Assembly (NCBI GenBank): GCA_964607675.1
Contig: CAZSLC010000020.1
Location: 1-34,474, forward strand
DNA: 34,474 bases
From: CAZSLC01 sp964607675
Lineage (GTDB): Bacteria > Bacteroidota > Bacteroidia > Bacteroidales > UBA932
Direction: 5' to 3'
Every line of letters starts with the position of its first letter. Position 1 is the stretch's first letter. Position numbers and translations under genes: made by a program. Shown one piece after another: positions 1-7,831 of the stretch. Below the pieces are notes generated by a model. That model was given only the letters and a program-made list of their open reading frames with translations. It was not told the origin of the DNA and searched no databases.

Positions 1-53
1 CCTTGACCCACAGCTTAGAAGGCTGTTGCTCTATCCAACTGAGCTACCGAACC
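1..53 (-). tRNA. tRNA-Arg (anticodon UCU), 3' part cut off by window edge
   Basis: Read on the minus strand, the sequence starts GGTTCGG (acceptor 5' strand), TA, then a D arm with GCTC...GAGC, then an anticodon stem ACAGC/GCTGT around the loop CTTCTAA. The anticodon TCT (window 17-19) decodes AGA, so this is tRNA-Arg. The variable region, T arm and 3' acceptor strand lie beyond position 1. The call rests on D and anticodon arms only, but both pair perfectly and carry the expected conserved bases. Confidence 0.93.
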
Positions 54-56
54 AGT

Positions 57-73
57 CCCTCTGCATTAGAGGG
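57..73. other. Small hairpin in the tRNA-Arg leader
   Basis: CCCTCT (57-62) pairs with AGAGGG (68-73) around a 5-base loop. It lies just upstream of the tRNA 5' end and just downstream of its promoter box. No T-run follows on either strand, so it does not look like an intrinsic terminator; a role in 5' leader folding or processing is only a guess. Confidence 0.35.
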
Positions 74-75
74 TG

Positions 76-83
76 CAAATATA
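76..83 (-). promoter_or_regulatory. Promoter -7 box (TATATTTG) for tRNA-Arg
   Basis: The minus strand reads TATATTTGCAC, a full match to the Bacteroidetes -7 consensus TAnnTTTG, 22 bases before the mature tRNA 5' end. No clear TTTG -33 element is seen. It lies in the 54-base gap after clpB, so the tRNA probably has its own promoter. Confidence 0.6.
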
Positions 84-107
84 GATAATTTTTCTAATTA
101 TCCATGA

Positions 108-2243
108 TTATTTATAGGAAAAAGTTATTTCTCCTTTGTTCACTCCCACTTTTATAATGGCATTTTTGGATATCTTACCCTCTATCAGGGCTGTAGCTAA
201 TGAGTTGACTAGCTCTCTTTGAAGTATCCTTTTGATTGGTCTTGCCCCGTACGCAGGGTCATAGCCTTTATCTGTTAGATATTCAATGAACTCTGGAGAG
301 TATTCAAGGGTGATATCATTCTCCTTCATTTTGTCATTTAGCTCTTTAAGCTGTATATTTAAAATACCTTTAATAGCCTCTTTGTTAAGAGGTTCAAACA
401 TTATTATCTCATCTACTCTATTGAGGAATTCAGGTCTCACTGCTGCCTTGAGGAGTGTCATTACCTCTTTCCTGCACTCATTGAGGATACCCTCCTTGTT
501 CTCAGGTGTTATCCTACTCATATAGCCTTGGATTATATCTGAACCTATATTCGAAGTCATAATGAGTATAGTGTTTTTAAAATCTACAGTTCTCCCTTTA
601 TTGTCGGTAAGTCTACCATCATCCAGCACTTGCAATAGAATATTGAATACATCAGGGTGAGCTTTTTCTATTTCATCAAGTAATATCACTGAATATGGTT
701 TTCGCCTCACCGCTTCAGTGAGTTGTCCCCCTTCATCGTATCCCACATATCCTGGAGGAGCTCCAACCAATCTCGATACAGAATGCCGCTCTTGATATTC
801 ACTCATGTCGATTCTTGTCATCATGTTTTCATCATTGAAAAGTGCCTCTGCAAGGGCCTTCGCCAATTCGGTCTTTCCTACACCAGTGGTCCCAAGAAAC
901 ATAAATGAACCAATGGGCCTCTTTTCATTTTGCAACCCTGCTCTACTGCGACGCACTGCATCTGATACTGCCTTCACCGCTTCGTCCTGTCCTACTACCC
1001 TTTTATGCAGCAATGATTCCATATTTAGGAGTTTCGTTTTCTCACTCTCAAGCATCCTATTCACAGGGATACCAGTCCATTTTGATACTATCTCTGCAAT
1101 ATCCTCTGGCTCTACAGATTCATTGATCAGAGGTGATGGGTTTGCGTTTTTCTTAGCCATCAACACCTCTATCTCTTTTTGAGTATTAGCTATCTTACCA
1201 TAACGCAACTCTGCTACTTTCCCGTAGTCGCCTTTTCTTTCTGCATCATCAGAGAGATATTTAAAGTGTTCTATTTCACCCCTCTTTTGTTGGATTGACT
1301 CAAGAAGTGATTTTTCAGCCTCCCATTTTGTACTTACCTCTTTTCTCTCTGCTTCAAGAGTTTTGAGCGTAGCAATTATGGTGTCGAGTTTAGGAGATTT
1401 GCCCTCTCTCTTTATAGCCTCTCTCTCAATCTCAAGCTGACGTATCTTTCTGTTTAACTCATCTATAGACTCTGGCACCGAATTCATCTCCAACCTCAAT
1501 TTGGAGGCAGCCTCATCAATAAGGTCGATCGCCTTATCGGGTAAAAACCTATTGGTTATATACCTATGTGAAAGATCTACTGCAGCTATGATAGCATCGT
1601 CGTCAATTCTGACTTTGTGGTGGTTCTCATATTTCTCCTTCAATCCCCTCAAAATGGAGATAGATTCAGCTGGCGTTGGTTCATCCACCATCACCATTTG
1701 AAACCTCCTCTCCAAGGCCTTGTCCTCTTCGAAATATTTCCTGTATTCGTCGAGGGTGGTTGAGCCAATGGCCCTGAGCTCACCACGTGCTAGGGCAGGT
1801 TTAAGGATATTTGCAGCATCCATAGCACCTGAGCTCCTTCCAGCACCTACCAAGGTGTGAATTTCATCGATAAATAGAACGATCTCCCCTTCACTCTCAA
1901 TCACAGCTTTCACAACACCTTTCAACCTCTCTTCAAATTCCCCTTGGTATTTAGCCCCTGCAATAAGAGCCCCCATATCCAAAGAGTATATCTCCTTCGA
2001 TTTAAGATTCTCTGGAACATCTTGATTGATTATTCTCTGGGCAATCCCCTCTGAAATAGCGGTCTTACCCACACCAGGTTCCCCTACAAGGATTGGGTTG
2101 TTCTTGGTCCTTCTGCTTAATATCTGAAGAACCCTCCTTATCTCCTCGTCCCTACCAATTACAGGGTCAAGTTTTCCTGCTCTCGCCCTCTCATTGAGGT
2201 TGATTGCATACTTGTTTAAAATTTCTAAATTTTCTTTATTCAT
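108..2243 (-). CDS. clpB: ClpB-type AAA+ disaggregase lacking the N-terminal domain
   Basis: Cytoplasmic protein disaggregase that works with DnaK/DnaJ/GrpE to thread aggregated proteins through a hexameric ring. The 711-residue product begins almost directly at the first AAA+ domain (PVIGRDEEI at 27-35). Walker A1 GEPGVGKT is at 54-61, Walker B1 LFIDE near 123-127, pore loop KYQG at 98-101, a full-length coiled-coil M domain at about 255-380 (which separates ClpB from ClpA/ClpC), Walker A2 GTTGVGKT at 451-458, pore loop GYVGYD at 498-503 and Walker B2 LLDEIEKA at 521-528. Family members are usually about 860 residues; the roughly 145-residue Clp-N domain is missing. The in-frame codons just upstream do not resemble it and only 118 bases separate the gene from divergent queE. 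It matches the short internal-start form of E. coli ClpB, here as the only form encoded. No convincing heat-shock or TAnnTTTG promoter was found. Confidence 0.95.
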   Translation of the reverse strand: MNKENLEILNKYAINLNERARAGKLDPVIGRDEEIRRVLQILSRRTKNNPILVGEPGVGKTAISEGIAQRIINQDVPENLKSKEIYSLDMGALIAGAKYQGEFEERLKGVVKAVIESEGEIVLFIDEIHTLVGAGRSSGAMDAANILKPALARGELRAIGSTTLDEYRKYFEEDKALERRFQMVMVDEPTPAESISILRGLKEKYENHHKVRIDDDAIIAAVDLSHRYITNRFLPDKAIDLIDEAASKLRLEMNSVPESIDELNRKIRQLEIEREAIKREGKSPKLDTIIATLKTLEAERKEVSTKWEAEKSLLESIQQKRGEIEHFKYLSDDAERKGDYGKVAELRYGKIANTQKEIEVLMAKKNANPSPLINESVEPEDIAEIVSKWTGIPVNRMLESEKTKLLNMESLLHKRVVGQDEAVKAVSDAVRRSRAGLQNEKRPIGSFMFLGTTGVGKTELAKALAEALFNDENMMTRIDMSEYQERHSVSRLVGAPPGYVGYDEGGQLTEAVRRKPYSVILLDEIEKAHPDVFNILLQVLDDGRLTDNKGRTVDFKNTILIMTSNIGSDIIQGYMSRITPENKEGILNECRKEVMTLLKAAVRPEFLNRVDEIIMFEPLNKEAIKGILNIQLKELNDKMKENDITLEYSPEFIEYLTDKGYDPAYGARPIKRILQRELVNSLATALIEGKISKNAIIKVGVNKGEITFSYK

Positions 2244-2315
2244 ATATATATTTTTATAATTACCTAATTCTGTACTTATTATGTTTAAACAAAATATTTG
2301 CCACTCCCTTTTTTA

Positions 2316-2331
2316 TGTCATTTTGTCATTT
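2316..2331. repeat. Tandem 8-base repeat in the clpB-queE gap
   Basis: TGTCATTT occurs twice back to back at 2316-2323 and 2324-2331, about 30 bases before the queE start and overlapping the likely -33 region. A 10-base palindrome, TGTTTAAACA, lies at 2282-2291 in the same 118-base gap. Either could be an operator, but nothing links them to a regulator. Confidence 0.4.
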
Positions 2332-2347
2332 GTATGGCTATTTTATT

Positions 2348-2355
2348 TATATTTG
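2348..2355 (+). promoter_or_regulatory. Promoter -7 box (TATATTTG) for queE, very close to the ATG
   Basis: TATATTTG matches the Bacteroidetes consensus TAnnTTTG; a TTTG at 2322-2325 could be the -33 element with a 22-base spacer. Only six bases separate the box from the queE ATG, so the transcript would have almost no leader. Confidence 0.6.
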
Positions 2356-2361
2356 TAGAAT

Positions 2362-3000
2362 ATGAAAAATAGTGCCAATACAATCATAGAACTTGATAAT
2401 GGTAATCTCCTACCCCTTGTCGAGAGCTTTTATACTATCCAGGGAGAGGGACGAAACACTGGTAAAGCTGCCTACTTCATAAGGTTAGGTGGCTGTGATG
2501 TAGGATGTGCATGGTGCGATGCAAAAGAGACTTGGAATCCCAAATTATTTCCCCCTGTCAGAATTGAAAAAATAGTCGAGGAGGCTCTGATGCTTCCTGC
2601 ACAATCTATAGTGATTACTGGTGGAGAACCTCTAAAATATCCTCTTGATCCCCTATGCCACCTTCTAAAAGAGCACAACCTGGAAATTTTCCTTGAAACT
2701 TCTGGTTCTCAACCACTAAGTGGACAATTTGACTGGATCTGCCTCTCTCCGAAAAGAAAGGCACCACCACTGAAAGAGGTATTTCAAATGGCATCTGAGT
2801 TGAAAGTTATCATCCAAGATGAAAGCGACTTCCAATGGGCAGAAGAGAATGCAAAGATGGTTTCAAAAAACACAGTTCTCTACCTTCAACCAGAATGGAG
2901 CCAGATAAAAGTCATTCTCCCAAAAATCATTGAGTATGTTAAAAATTTTCCAAAATGGAATATTTCATTACAGACTCACAAATACATGAATATTCCATAA
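2362..3000 (+). CDS. queE: 7-carboxy-7-deazaguanine synthase (QueE), radical SAM
   Basis: Radical SAM enzyme that converts 6-carboxy-tetrahydropterin to 7-carboxy-7-deazaguanine, a step towards preQ0 and the tRNA wobble base queuosine. The 212-residue product has the family entry motif TIQGEG (25-30), the cluster-binding CxxxCxxC motif with Cys45, Cys49 and Cys52, the WCDAKETW stretch typical of QueE, and the SAM-binding GGEP at 87-90. Length is normal for the short QueE type. It is first of a plus-strand run (queE, two peptidases, pssA) with gaps of 30, 29 and 5 bases; neighbours have no obvious link to queuosine, and no other que gene or preQ1 riboswitch is visible. Its promoter suggests a nearly leaderless mRNA. 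Confidence 0.95.
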   Translation: MKNSANTIIELDNGNLLPLVESFYTIQGEGRNTGKAAYFIRLGGCDVGCAWCDAKETWNPKLFPPVRIEKIVEEALMLPAQSIVITGGEPLKYPLDPLCHLLKEHNLEIFLETSGSQPLSGQFDWICLSPKRKAPPLKEVFQMASELKVIIQDESDFQWAEENAKMVSKNTVLYLQPEWSQIKVILPKIIEYVKNFPKWNISLQTHKYMNIP

Positions 3001-3030
3001 TCACACAATAATAAATTAAAACAATTTGAT

Positions 3031-4239
3031 ATGAAATTAAAAACTGTCATTGTTGTAGCTTTAGTAGCTACTCTTTTAGCTCCAAACGGATTTGCACAAA
3101 AGAAAAAGAAAAATGAGGTAAAAGAGCCAGAAGGATACAAATTCGAAGTAGTAGTAGAGAATCCTATCACCACAGTTAAGAATCAAAGCAGTACAGGTAC
3201 ATGTTGGGCATTCTCCGCACTTTCGTTCTTTGAATCAGAAATTTTGAAATCTGGGTACAAAGGGGCCAATCTTGACCTATCTGAAATGTTTGTCGTTCAC
3301 CACACATATTTCGATAGAGCTCTCAAATTTGTAAGGCTTCATGGCCATCTAAATTTCGGTCCAGGCAGCTCTTTTGGCAATGCTCTTGAAATCATGAAAC
3401 AATATGGCATTGTACCTGATAGTGTATTTTCTGGATTGAATTATGGCACAGATAGACATATCCACGGAGAGATGGATGCAGTTCTTGACGGCTATGTTAA
3501 TGCTGTATTGAAAAACAACAACCGCACCCTTACTACTGCATGGAAAAACGGATTAGAAGGGATTCTTAACTCATATCTTGGAACAATTCCAGAAGAATTT
3601 GAATACAACGGAAAGAATTTCACCCCTAAAAGTTACATCGCATCATTAGGAATCAACCTTGATGACTATGTTGATATTACATCTTTCACTCACCACCCTT
3701 TTTATCAAAAAATGACCATTGAAGTACCTGATAACTGGATGTGGGCTACATCATACAATGTTCCTATTGACGATTTGATCGCAATAATGTACAACGCTTT
3801 GAACAATGGCTATACAGTTGCCTGGGGCTCAGACGTAAGTGAAAAAGGATTTACAAGAAAAGGGCTCGGGATTGTTCCAGATATGGAAAAATTGGCAGAA
3901 ACAGGGAGTGATCAAGCAAAATGGATTGGCCTCACACCAGCACAAAAAAATGACAAAGCTACAGAAGCACCTTGTGCAGAATTGGTTATCACACAAGAGA
4001 TGCGTCAAGAAGCCTTCGACAACTATCAAACTACCGATGACCATGGAATGCATATTTATGGTATCGCAAAAGACCAAAACGGGAAAAAATATTTTATGGT
4101 TAAAAACTCATGGGGTGATGCTGGTGATTACAAAGGATTCTGGTACGTTTCAGAAGCTTTCGTTCGTTACAAAACAATGGACATAATGGTAAATAAAAAT
4201 GCCATTCCTGCAGAAATAAGGGCTAAATTAGGACTATAA
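3031..4239 (+). CDS. Exported C1 family cysteine peptidase (bleomycin hydrolase/PepC-like), copy 1
   Basis: Papain-like peptidase, C1B (aminopeptidase C/bleomycin hydrolase) type, 402 residues. Residues 1-22 form a signal peptide (basic start, hydrophobic core, ending PNGFAQ), so it is exported, unlike classical cytoplasmic PepC. The oxyanion Gln52 and catalytic Cys58 lie in NQSSTGTCWAF, catalytic His338 in DDHGM, and Asn359 in KNSWGD, so the active site is complete. A Lys-rich stretch follows the signal peptide. The next gene is a paralogue in tandem with the same organisation; this copy is 30 residues longer, partly from an insert shortly before the His motif. Likely role is periplasmic or surface peptide breakdown; endo- versus aminopeptidase activity cannot be told from sequence. 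Confidence 0.9.
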   Translation: MKLKTVIVVALVATLLAPNGFAQKKKKNEVKEPEGYKFEVVVENPITTVKNQSSTGTCWAFSALSFFESEILKSGYKGANLDLSEMFVVHHTYFDRALKFVRLHGHLNFGPGSSFGNALEIMKQYGIVPDSVFSGLNYGTDRHIHGEMDAVLDGYVNAVLKNNNRTLTTAWKNGLEGILNSYLGTIPEEFEYNGKNFTPKSYIASLGINLDDYVDITSFTHHPFYQKMTIEVPDNWMWATSYNVPIDDLIAIMYNALNNGYTVAWGSDVSEKGFTRKGLGIVPDMEKLAETGSDQAKWIGLTPAQKNDKATEAPCAELVITQEMRQEAFDNYQTTDDHGMHIYGIAKDQNGKKYFMVKNSWGDAGDYKGFWYVSEAFVRYKTMDIMVNKNAIPAEIRAKLGL

Positions 4240-4268
4240 TTAATCACATAATATAATATCGTAAAACC

Positions 4269-5387
4269 ATGAAAAAATTTGTCACCACTACTCTTTGCGC
4301 GTTTATCGCCTTAGCATCATTTGCACAAGTATATCAATTTACTGATGTCAAAGTGAACAAAGCAACTCCTGTAAAGAATCAAGCATCTACAGGCACGTGC
4401 TGGTGTTTTGCTGCCACTTCATTTATTGAATCCGAATTAATTAGAATGGGAAAAGGTGAATATGATCTATCAGAGATGTTCACAGTTCGCCATAACTACG
4501 ATGAGAGGATAAATGATAACTTTTTAAGAAGAGGAAAAGGAAACATAGGGCCTGGTAGTATTTCACATATGGCTCTAAAACGCATTCAAGAATTTGGCAT
4601 TGTCCCTGAAGAAGTATATACAGGTATCAACTACGACTCTCCTAAGCACAATCATGGAGAATTAGGTAAATATCTTAAAGCAATTGTTGGGGCATCAGTT
4701 GAGTTGAAAAAACGATCACCTGAATATTACGAACTTCAAGAGAGTTTATTTGATATTTATCTTGGTAAACTTCCTGAAAAATTCACCTTCCAAGGTAAAG
4801 AATATACCCCTATTACATTTAGAGATTTCCTTGGATTAGACATGAGTGATTATGTTGAGATTACATCTCTTTCCCACCATCCATTTTACCAAAGAGTTCC
4901 ACTTGAAATTCCTGATAACTGGGACCATGAAACACTCTACAACCTCCCTTTAGATGAGTTTATGTCAGTAATTGACAACGCTATCAATAACGGCTACACT
5001 GTTGCTTGGGATGGTGATTGCAGCGAAAAAGGTTATGTTTTTGCAATGGGCATTTCTATAGTTCCACAAGACACAAAGTTGACACGTGATGAAATCATGA
5101 AGGCAACAGAAATCATACCTGAACTTGAAGTCAATCAAGCTAACCGTCAAGAGATGTTCGAATCGTTTACCACCACTGATGATCACTTAGAACACATTAT
5201 CGGTATCACTAAAGATCAAAAAGGGACCAAATATTATATTACAAAGAACTCTTGGGGTACTGAAAGAAATCCTATGAAAGGATATCATAATATGTCTGAA
5301 AACTATGTAAAAGGAAAAACCATCAGCATAGTAGTACACAAAAATGCCCTTCCTAAGGATATAAAAAAGAAATTAGGGATTAAATAA
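4269..5387 (+). CDS. Exported C1 family cysteine peptidase (bleomycin hydrolase/PepC-like), copy 2
   Basis: Tandem paralogue of the preceding gene, 372 residues. It has a signal peptide at 1-19 (ending ASFAQ), Gln38 and Cys44 in NQASTGTCWCF, His306 in DDHLEH and Asn327 in KNSWGT, so all four active-site positions are kept. Shared blocks with copy 1 include the DLSEMF, HHPFYQ, NNGYTVAW and SEKG segments, which points to a local duplication followed by considerable divergence. Where copy 1 has HGM at the catalytic His, this copy has HLE, which may alter specificity. It lies 29 bases after copy 1 and 5 before pssA, so the three are probably co-transcribed. Confidence 0.9.
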   Translation: MKKFVTTTLCAFIALASFAQVYQFTDVKVNKATPVKNQASTGTCWCFAATSFIESELIRMGKGEYDLSEMFTVRHNYDERINDNFLRRGKGNIGPGSISHMALKRIQEFGIVPEEVYTGINYDSPKHNHGELGKYLKAIVGASVELKKRSPEYYELQESLFDIYLGKLPEKFTFQGKEYTPITFRDFLGLDMSDYVEITSLSHHPFYQRVPLEIPDNWDHETLYNLPLDEFMSVIDNAINNGYTVAWDGDCSEKGYVFAMGISIVPQDTKLTRDEIMKATEIIPELEVNQANRQEMFESFTTTDDHLEHIIGITKDQKGTKYYITKNSWGTERNPMKGYHNMSENYVKGKTISIVVHKNALPKDIKKKLGIK

Positions 5388-5392
5388 TCATT

Positions 5393-6133
5393 ATGAAAGT
5401 CATTAAACAGATACCGAACACAATAACTTGTCTCAACCTTCTATCTGGAATAATTGCGATATTATTCTCTTTTGAGGGGAGGTACGATTTATCTTTTTAT
5501 GCTATCCTTGTAGCATCTGTTTTTGACTTTTGTGACGGCTTTGCAGCTCGTTTGCTGCACTCTTATTCAGATATGGGAAAGGAGCTTGACTCCCTTTCAG
5601 ACGTAGTCAGCTTCGGTCTTGCTCCTTCCCTTATTTTGTTCAATTTCTATAGCGAATTACCATTCGAATCACCTTATAATTACCTAAAATATATTACATT
5701 ACTGATTGCTATTTTTTCTGCATTAAGATTAGCAAAGTTCAATATAGACACTAGGCAAAGCTCAAATTTTATAGGTTTACCTACTCCAGCATCAGCCATC
5801 TTGATCTCTTCGTTAATAGCATTTTCAACATATTCACCACTCATTGACGAATCGATCTCCTATTCATTTGTCATACCATTACTTTCTATATTTATCTCCT
5901 ACTTGCTCATATCTGAAATCGACTTTTTCTCTCTTAAAATCAAATCATTCAGTTGGCAAGATAACTCAAGCAGGTATCTCTACCTAATTACGACATTATT
6001 GTTGAGCGCACTTATGATTGTTGTACTTAAGATAGACTGGACAGGAATAGTATTTGTTATACTTTTCTATTACATCATTTGGAACCTTATGAGCAACATT
6101 CTCCCTCTATTCTCCAACATTAAGAGAAAATAG
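5393..6133 (+). CDS. pssA: CDP-diacylglycerol-serine O-phosphatidyltransferase
   Basis: Integral membrane enzyme of phospholipid synthesis: CDP-diacylglycerol plus serine gives phosphatidylserine and CMP, the precursor of phosphatidylethanolamine. The 246-residue product carries the complete CDP-alcohol phosphotransferase signature: Asp45, Asp48-Gly49, Ala52-Arg53, Gly62, Asp66 and Asp70, with the spacing D-x2-DG-x2-AR-x8-G-x3-D-x3-D. Several hydrophobic membrane segments follow. It starts 5 bases after the second peptidase, so it probably depends on an upstream promoter. Its last 14 bases overlap the end of the convergent sugar-mutase gene. A phosphatidylserine decarboxylase gene is not in the window. 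Confidence 0.93.
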   Translation: MKVIKQIPNTITCLNLLSGIIAILFSFEGRYDLSFYAILVASVFDFCDGFAARLLHSYSDMGKELDSLSDVVSFGLAPSLILFNFYSELPFESPYNYLKYITLLIAIFSALRLAKFNIDTRQSSNFIGLPTPASAILISSLIAFSTYSPLIDESISYSFVIPLLSIFISYLLISEIDFFSLKIKSFSWQDNSSRYLYLITTLLLSALMIVVLKIDWTGIVFVILFYYIIWNLMSNILPLFSNIKRK

Positions 6134-7781
6134 CAGATAGCTTTTTGATTTTATCATCTCCATCACTCCCCTTTACTCCAAAATAAAATTTAATTTTGGG
6201 TTCAGTTCCCGAAGGTCTTACAAATATTACAGATTCGTCCTCTGTTACCAATTTAATCATATTTGTTGCATCAACACCTGTTTCTTCACTCTTCAGATAA
6301 TCCACCACTTTAACTACCCTATATGAAGCGAGCTCTTTTGGAGGGTTATTCCTCAAATCTGACATCATCTTCGCTATTTGTTCAGCACCATCCTTCCCCT
6401 TCTTAGTCAAAGAGAGCAATCCCTCTCTGTAATAGCCAAGTTCCTTATAGATAGATTGCAAGAACTGATATAGAGAGAGCCCTTGATCAGCACACCAAGC
6501 AGCACATTCTGCAACCATCACAGAGGTTACCACAGCATCCTTATCTCGTACAAATTCCCCCACATTGAAACCATAACTCTCCTCTCCTCCACAGATAAAA
6601 GTCTTTTTTCCTTCATTCTCCCTCACCACCTTAGCAATATACTTAAACCCAGTAAGTACATCATAAATTGGAAGGGCAAATTTGGATGCAATAGCCTTTA
6701 GAAGCTCCGTAGTGACCACCGTTTTCACAATATATTGATCTCCATCCAACTTTCCAAGCTGTTGCCATCTATTCAAAATGTAATATGTTAGAATAGAGGC
6801 AGTTTGGTTTCCATTGAGAAGTGCCATTTTACCACTATCATCCCTCACAGCAATACCAATTCGATCTGCATCGGGATCGGTAGCCATAACAATATCTGCA
6901 TTTTCCCTCTGCGCCACAGCAATTGCCATTTCGAGGGCGGAAGCCTCCTCTGGATTGGGGTATATCAGTGTTGGGAAATTGCCATCACTTACATCTTGCT
7001 CTGGAACATGGAGGAGATTGGAAAAACCAGCCTTTTTCAAAGCAGCAGGGACCAATTTAACCCCAGTACCGTGAAGCGGAGTATAAACAATTTTCAAATC
7101 AGGATGTCTCTTCACTGCCTCTTTTGAAAGGGTAAGGGAAAGAATAGAGGACAAATATTTTTCATCAATTTCCTCCCCAATAATATGAATCAGAGGGGAT
7201 ATGTCTCCTTCAAGGAATTTAACTTGCTGAGGATTCAATATTTTACCCACCTGAGCAATAATATTTTTATCATGAGGGGCAATAATCTGGGCACCATCAC
7301 TCCAATAAGCTTTATAACCGTTATATTCCTTTGGGTTGTGTGATGCGGTAATCATAACACCTGCATTGCACCCAAGTTCACGAATGGCAAAACTCAGCAC
7401 AGGAGTAGGACGAATATCATCGAAAAGAAACACCTCGATACCATTTGAAGCAAATACACCCGCCGTAATATGGGCAAAGTACTTGCTATTGTTTCGAGAA
7501 TCGTAAGAAATAGCGACCTTTATTTTTTCATTCAGAAAAGAGCTCTTTAGATAATTGGCAAAACCCTGAGTAGCCATCCCAACAGTATATTTGTTCATTC
7601 GATTTGTTCCAACCCCCATAATACCCCTGAGCCCTCCTGTGCCAAATTCTAAATTACGATAGAATGCCTCCTCCACATCTTTAGGATTGTTTTTAATCAT
7701 TTTTTTTACTGTCTCGATAGTCTCACTATCGTACCCTTCTTTAGTCCACGATAAAGCAATCTCTTGAAAATTAGTTTTCAT
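6120..7781 (-). CDS. Phosphoglucomutase/phosphomannomutase family protein
   Basis: Alpha-D-phosphohexomutase of 553 residues, interconverting sugar 1- and 6-phosphates (glucose or mannose) through a phosphoserine. Motifs in order: FGTGGLRG (46-53), active-site Ser147 in TASHNP, metal-binding DPDADR (302-307), sugar-binding GGEES (398-402) and phosphate-binding RPSGTEPK (522-529). The length and early FGTGGLRG motif place it in the PgcA/PGM2-like branch. All catalytic residues are present. It stands alone on the minus strand, ends 14 bases inside convergent pssA, and is divergent from the methyltransferase gene. Preference for glucose, mannose or ribose phosphate cannot be settled by eye. Confidence 0.93.
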   Translation of the reverse strand: MKTNFQEIALSWTKEGYDSETIETVKKMIKNNPKDVEEAFYRNLEFGTGGLRGIMGVGTNRMNKYTVGMATQGFANYLKSSFLNEKIKVAISYDSRNNSKYFAHITAGVFASNGIEVFLFDDIRPTPVLSFAIRELGCNAGVMITASHNPKEYNGYKAYWSDGAQIIAPHDKNIIAQVGKILNPQQVKFLEGDISPLIHIIGEEIDEKYLSSILSLTLSKEAVKRHPDLKIVYTPLHGTGVKLVPAALKKAGFSNLLHVPEQDVSDGNFPTLIYPNPEEASALEMAIAVAQRENADIVMATDPDADRIGIAVRDDSGKMALLNGNQTASILTYYILNRWQQLGKLDGDQYIVKTVVTTELLKAIASKFALPIYDVLTGFKYIAKVVRENEGKKTFICGGEESYGFNVGEFVRDKDAVVTSVMVAECAAWCADQGLSLYQFLQSIYKELGYYREGLLSLTKKGKDGAEQIAKMMSDLRNNPPKELASYRVVKVVDYLKSEETGVDATNMIKLVTEDESVIFVRPSGTEPKIKFYFGVKGSDGDDKIKKLSAIFS

Positions 7782-7802
7782 AATAGAAAAATTTTTATAT
7801 TG

Positions 7803-7810
7803 CGAATATA
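7803..7810 (-). promoter_or_regulatory. Weak candidate -7 box for the sugar mutase gene
   Basis: The minus strand reads TATATTCG, one base off TAnnTTTG, 21 bases before the mutase ATG, in the 50-base divergent gap. The mismatch makes it tentative. No matching box was found for the divergent methyltransferase gene. Confidence 0.3.
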
Positions 7811-7831
7811 ATAAAAATCCCTTTAAAAGCG

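Noticed and set aside
84..102. Hairpin GATAATT/AATTATC just after clpB as a terminator
   Set aside because: It has only one or two G:C pairs and no T-run of note; it overlaps the region just upstream of the tRNA promoter box instead.
3839..4186. Open frame of 115 codons overlapping the first C1 peptidase
   Set aside because: Other frame of a gene whose His and Asn motifs are intact; no frameshift is indicated.
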